NCBI GenBank assembly: GCA_036784855.1
Contig: JAZDSV010000044.1
Location: 1 to 64,000 of the forward strand
Source of the DNA: Aphelidium insulamus
Taxonomy: Eukaryota; Aphelidiomycota; Aphelidea; Aphelidiaceae
DNA length: 64,000 nucleotides
Direction: 5' to 3'
Position 1 is the stretch's first letter, and every line of letters starts with the position of its first letter. The notes beneath the pieces are model-generated. The model was not told the origin of the DNA and did no database searches. It saw nothing but the letters and a program-made list of their open reading frames with translations. Below, in pieces: positions 62,376 to 64,000 of this stretch. A program made the translations under genes and the position numbers.

Positions 62376-64000
62376 ATGGACAGAATATGCGACAGAATAA
62401 GCGTGAAGGGCATTGCGGTGGAGGTGCGCATGCGCCATGACCGGTGGATGCGTGGCGGACACGCACAGCCAGCCACCATCGACTGCGTGCTGGCGGTTGA
62501 TACGTCCGTGTGCGGCCGCAGCGATCACATTGGCGACACCGTGGATTATGTACGTGAGGGACGGGGACGGGGCCTAAGATACAGTGCTTACTGGGTAGAG
62601 CGCGGTGGCGCGTACAGTGGCCATGGCGGCGACGGGAGAGGCAACAGAGTTTGAGTCTGTCGCGGCACTGGCCGATGGTACACACCCACACCCACACCTT
62701 GATACTTTTAGCGGCTAACGGGCCATGCGCAGCCGTGGCAGAGCGGTGTCGACAGAGCGCGTGGTACGGCACAGTCAGAGCGCTCACTGTACGGGTGCAC
62801 GCGCCAAAGGCCTGTCTGCACGCGCCGAACCTGCACGCCTCCATCACCGTGCACAGGCGTGGTGATTTGCACCCCGAGCACTGTCTCGACACTGGCCCGG
62901 TGCATGTCGCGGCTGTTCTCGGCGTGCGTCCGTGGGTGGGTGCATACATACTTCGCACACAGAGTGTCAACTATAGCATGTAGGAGCGCCTGGAGCCACA
63001 GCCGCTCACCATCAGTGTGGCGGTGACGAGTGACGCCGTGTCGGCGCTGGACGGATTCGTGGAGCGCACGGTAACGGCGGCCTATTGTCTGGTGCGCGAC
63101 TCGGCATTCCGCACGGTGGAAGCGTTGGCGGCCGCGGTCACGCAGCACACCTTGACCGCGCACCGCACATGTCGCGTCACTGTGCGGGTGGACAAGCCGC
63201 GCGCACTGGCCGCCGCCGACACGGCCCGGGTGGAGATATCGCGCACACTCGCCGACTTTGTGGATGGGGTGGCCGATGTGGCGCCTCATCAGCATATGGA
63301 AGAGGAGGAAGAGGAAGCGGAGGAGGAGGCGGAGGTCTACATCGCCATCGGGTCCAACGTGGGCGACCGTGCCTGGAACATTGAGCGCGCTGTGCGGGCG
63401 CTGACGGCTGCAGACACCACCGAGACACGGCTGCTGGACACCTCCTTCATGTACGAGTCGCCGGCTGCCTACATCGTGGAGCAGCCGCCCTTCCTGAACT
63501 GTGTCATCAAGGCAGGTCTCTCTCTCGTGTGTGTGTGTGTGTGTATACATGTACTTATTCATACATTGCAGATTGCCACCAAGCTTGGCGCCAGAGAGCT
63601 GCTGCGACTGCTACAGGCCACCGAGACGCGGCTGGGACGCACGCCGACTGTGCGCCACGGACCGCGCGTAATCGACTTGGACATTGTGCTCTATGGCCGC
63701 CAGATCATCGACACCGACGAGCTGACTGTGCCGCACCCGCGTATCGCCGAGAGACCGTTTGTGCTGCTGCCACTTGCCGATATCACTTCGACAACACCAA
63801 CAGCAATGGTGGTGCACCCGGTGCTGCACAACAAGACCGTCGCACAGATGCTGGATGCACTGCCCCTGGCTGCCAGGTCACAGTGCCGCCGCGTGACACC
63901 CGTCGGACCGAATAAGCAGCTGTTGCGCTGGCCAACCCAGCATGACGGCCGCACGCTGATCATGGCGGTGCTCAATGTCACGCCAGACAGCTTCAGCGGC
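62376..64000 (+). CDS. FOL1: Folic acid synthesis protein FOL1 (DHNA-HPPK-DHPS), 5' part
   Basis: Exons 62376-62549, 62599-62677, 62712-62935, 62984-63511 and 63572 to beyond the window end. Two tandem dihydroneopterin-aldolase (FolB) domains come first: 'DRICDRISVKGIAVEV' and 'VRVHAPKACLHA' in domain 1; 'GVRPWERLEPQPLTISVAV' and 'VRVDKPRALAAADTARVEI' in domain 2. An acidic linker (E-rich, about 63298-63340) leads to 6-hydroxymethyl-dihydropterin pyrophosphokinase: 'VYIAIGSNVGDR', 'FMYESPAAY', 'PPFLNCVIK' and 'RHGPRVIDLDIVLYG'. The start of dihydropteroate synthase, 'LIMAVLNVTPDSFSG', reaches the last base of the window. The trifunctional fusion is typical of fungi. The fourth intron needs a GC donor (AAG|gcaggt). 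It catalyses three consecutive steps from dihydroneopterin to dihydropteroate. Confidence 0.95.

Overview
The window is nuclear DNA of a fungus, very probably an early-diverging (zoosporic or zygomycete-grade) one. Introns are short (about 39-110 bp), GT-AG with donors such as gtacgt, gtatgt and gtgcgt. Exons are GC-rich, and introns and intergenic DNA are AT-rich and full of (TA)n, (CA)n and (TACA)n tracts. Fungal signatures are an ECM33/SPS2-type GPI-anchored wall protein and a fused FOL1 folate enzyme. A TMEM120 homologue, a Cys-rich receptor-like kinase and a P-loop NTPase of the type I recall as abundant in Glomeromycota/Mucoromycota fit an early-branching lineage better than Dikarya. The lineage is inference; no rRNA or mitochondrial marker is present.

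Layout. 0-9.1 kb is a graveyard of Ty1/copia-type retroelements: a decayed gag relic (about 454-1870), a longer but deleted gag-pro-int-RT copy (about 2001-5709), a solo LTR (6640-6818) and smaller fragments around 8.6 and 8.9-9.1 kb. They surround a mitochondrially targeted P-loop NTPase gene that carries a one-base frameshift. 9.3-24.6 kb is gene-dense: a ComF-like phosphoribosyltransferase, an acidic protein, ELP4, a family-2 glycosyltransferase, a secreted His-rich EF-hand protein, HSP90, TCTP, a CDF zinc transporter and a TOPORS-like RING ligase. 24.65-27.6 kb is an odd segment bounded by inverted copies of cgattcagtcc; it holds a damaged Cce1/Ydc2-like Holliday-junction resolvase and orphan ORFs. 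28.3-64 kb is housekeeping again: a DUF6787-like membrane protein, exocyst SEC15, two coiled-coil proteins, a divergent kinase, a Tra2-like splicing factor, alpha-SNAP (SEC17), DCP2, an ECM33-like protein, an NTF2-like membrane protein, the DRS1 helicase, a receptor-like kinase, a PB1 protein, TMEM120, bifunctional PFK2/FBPase-2, ribosomal protein eL36 and the 5' part of FOL1, cut by the window end.

The genes do not form one pathway. The notable patterns are in gene structure. Three introns in three genes are best explained as GC-AG. PFKFB has a 10-nt microexon. At least two introns are multiples of three without stops. Several otherwise conserved genes show isolated one-base frameshifts, which may be assembly indels or early pseudogenes. 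Exon boundaries were placed by hand from reading frame, splice consensus and remembered family similarity; no alignment or search was run.
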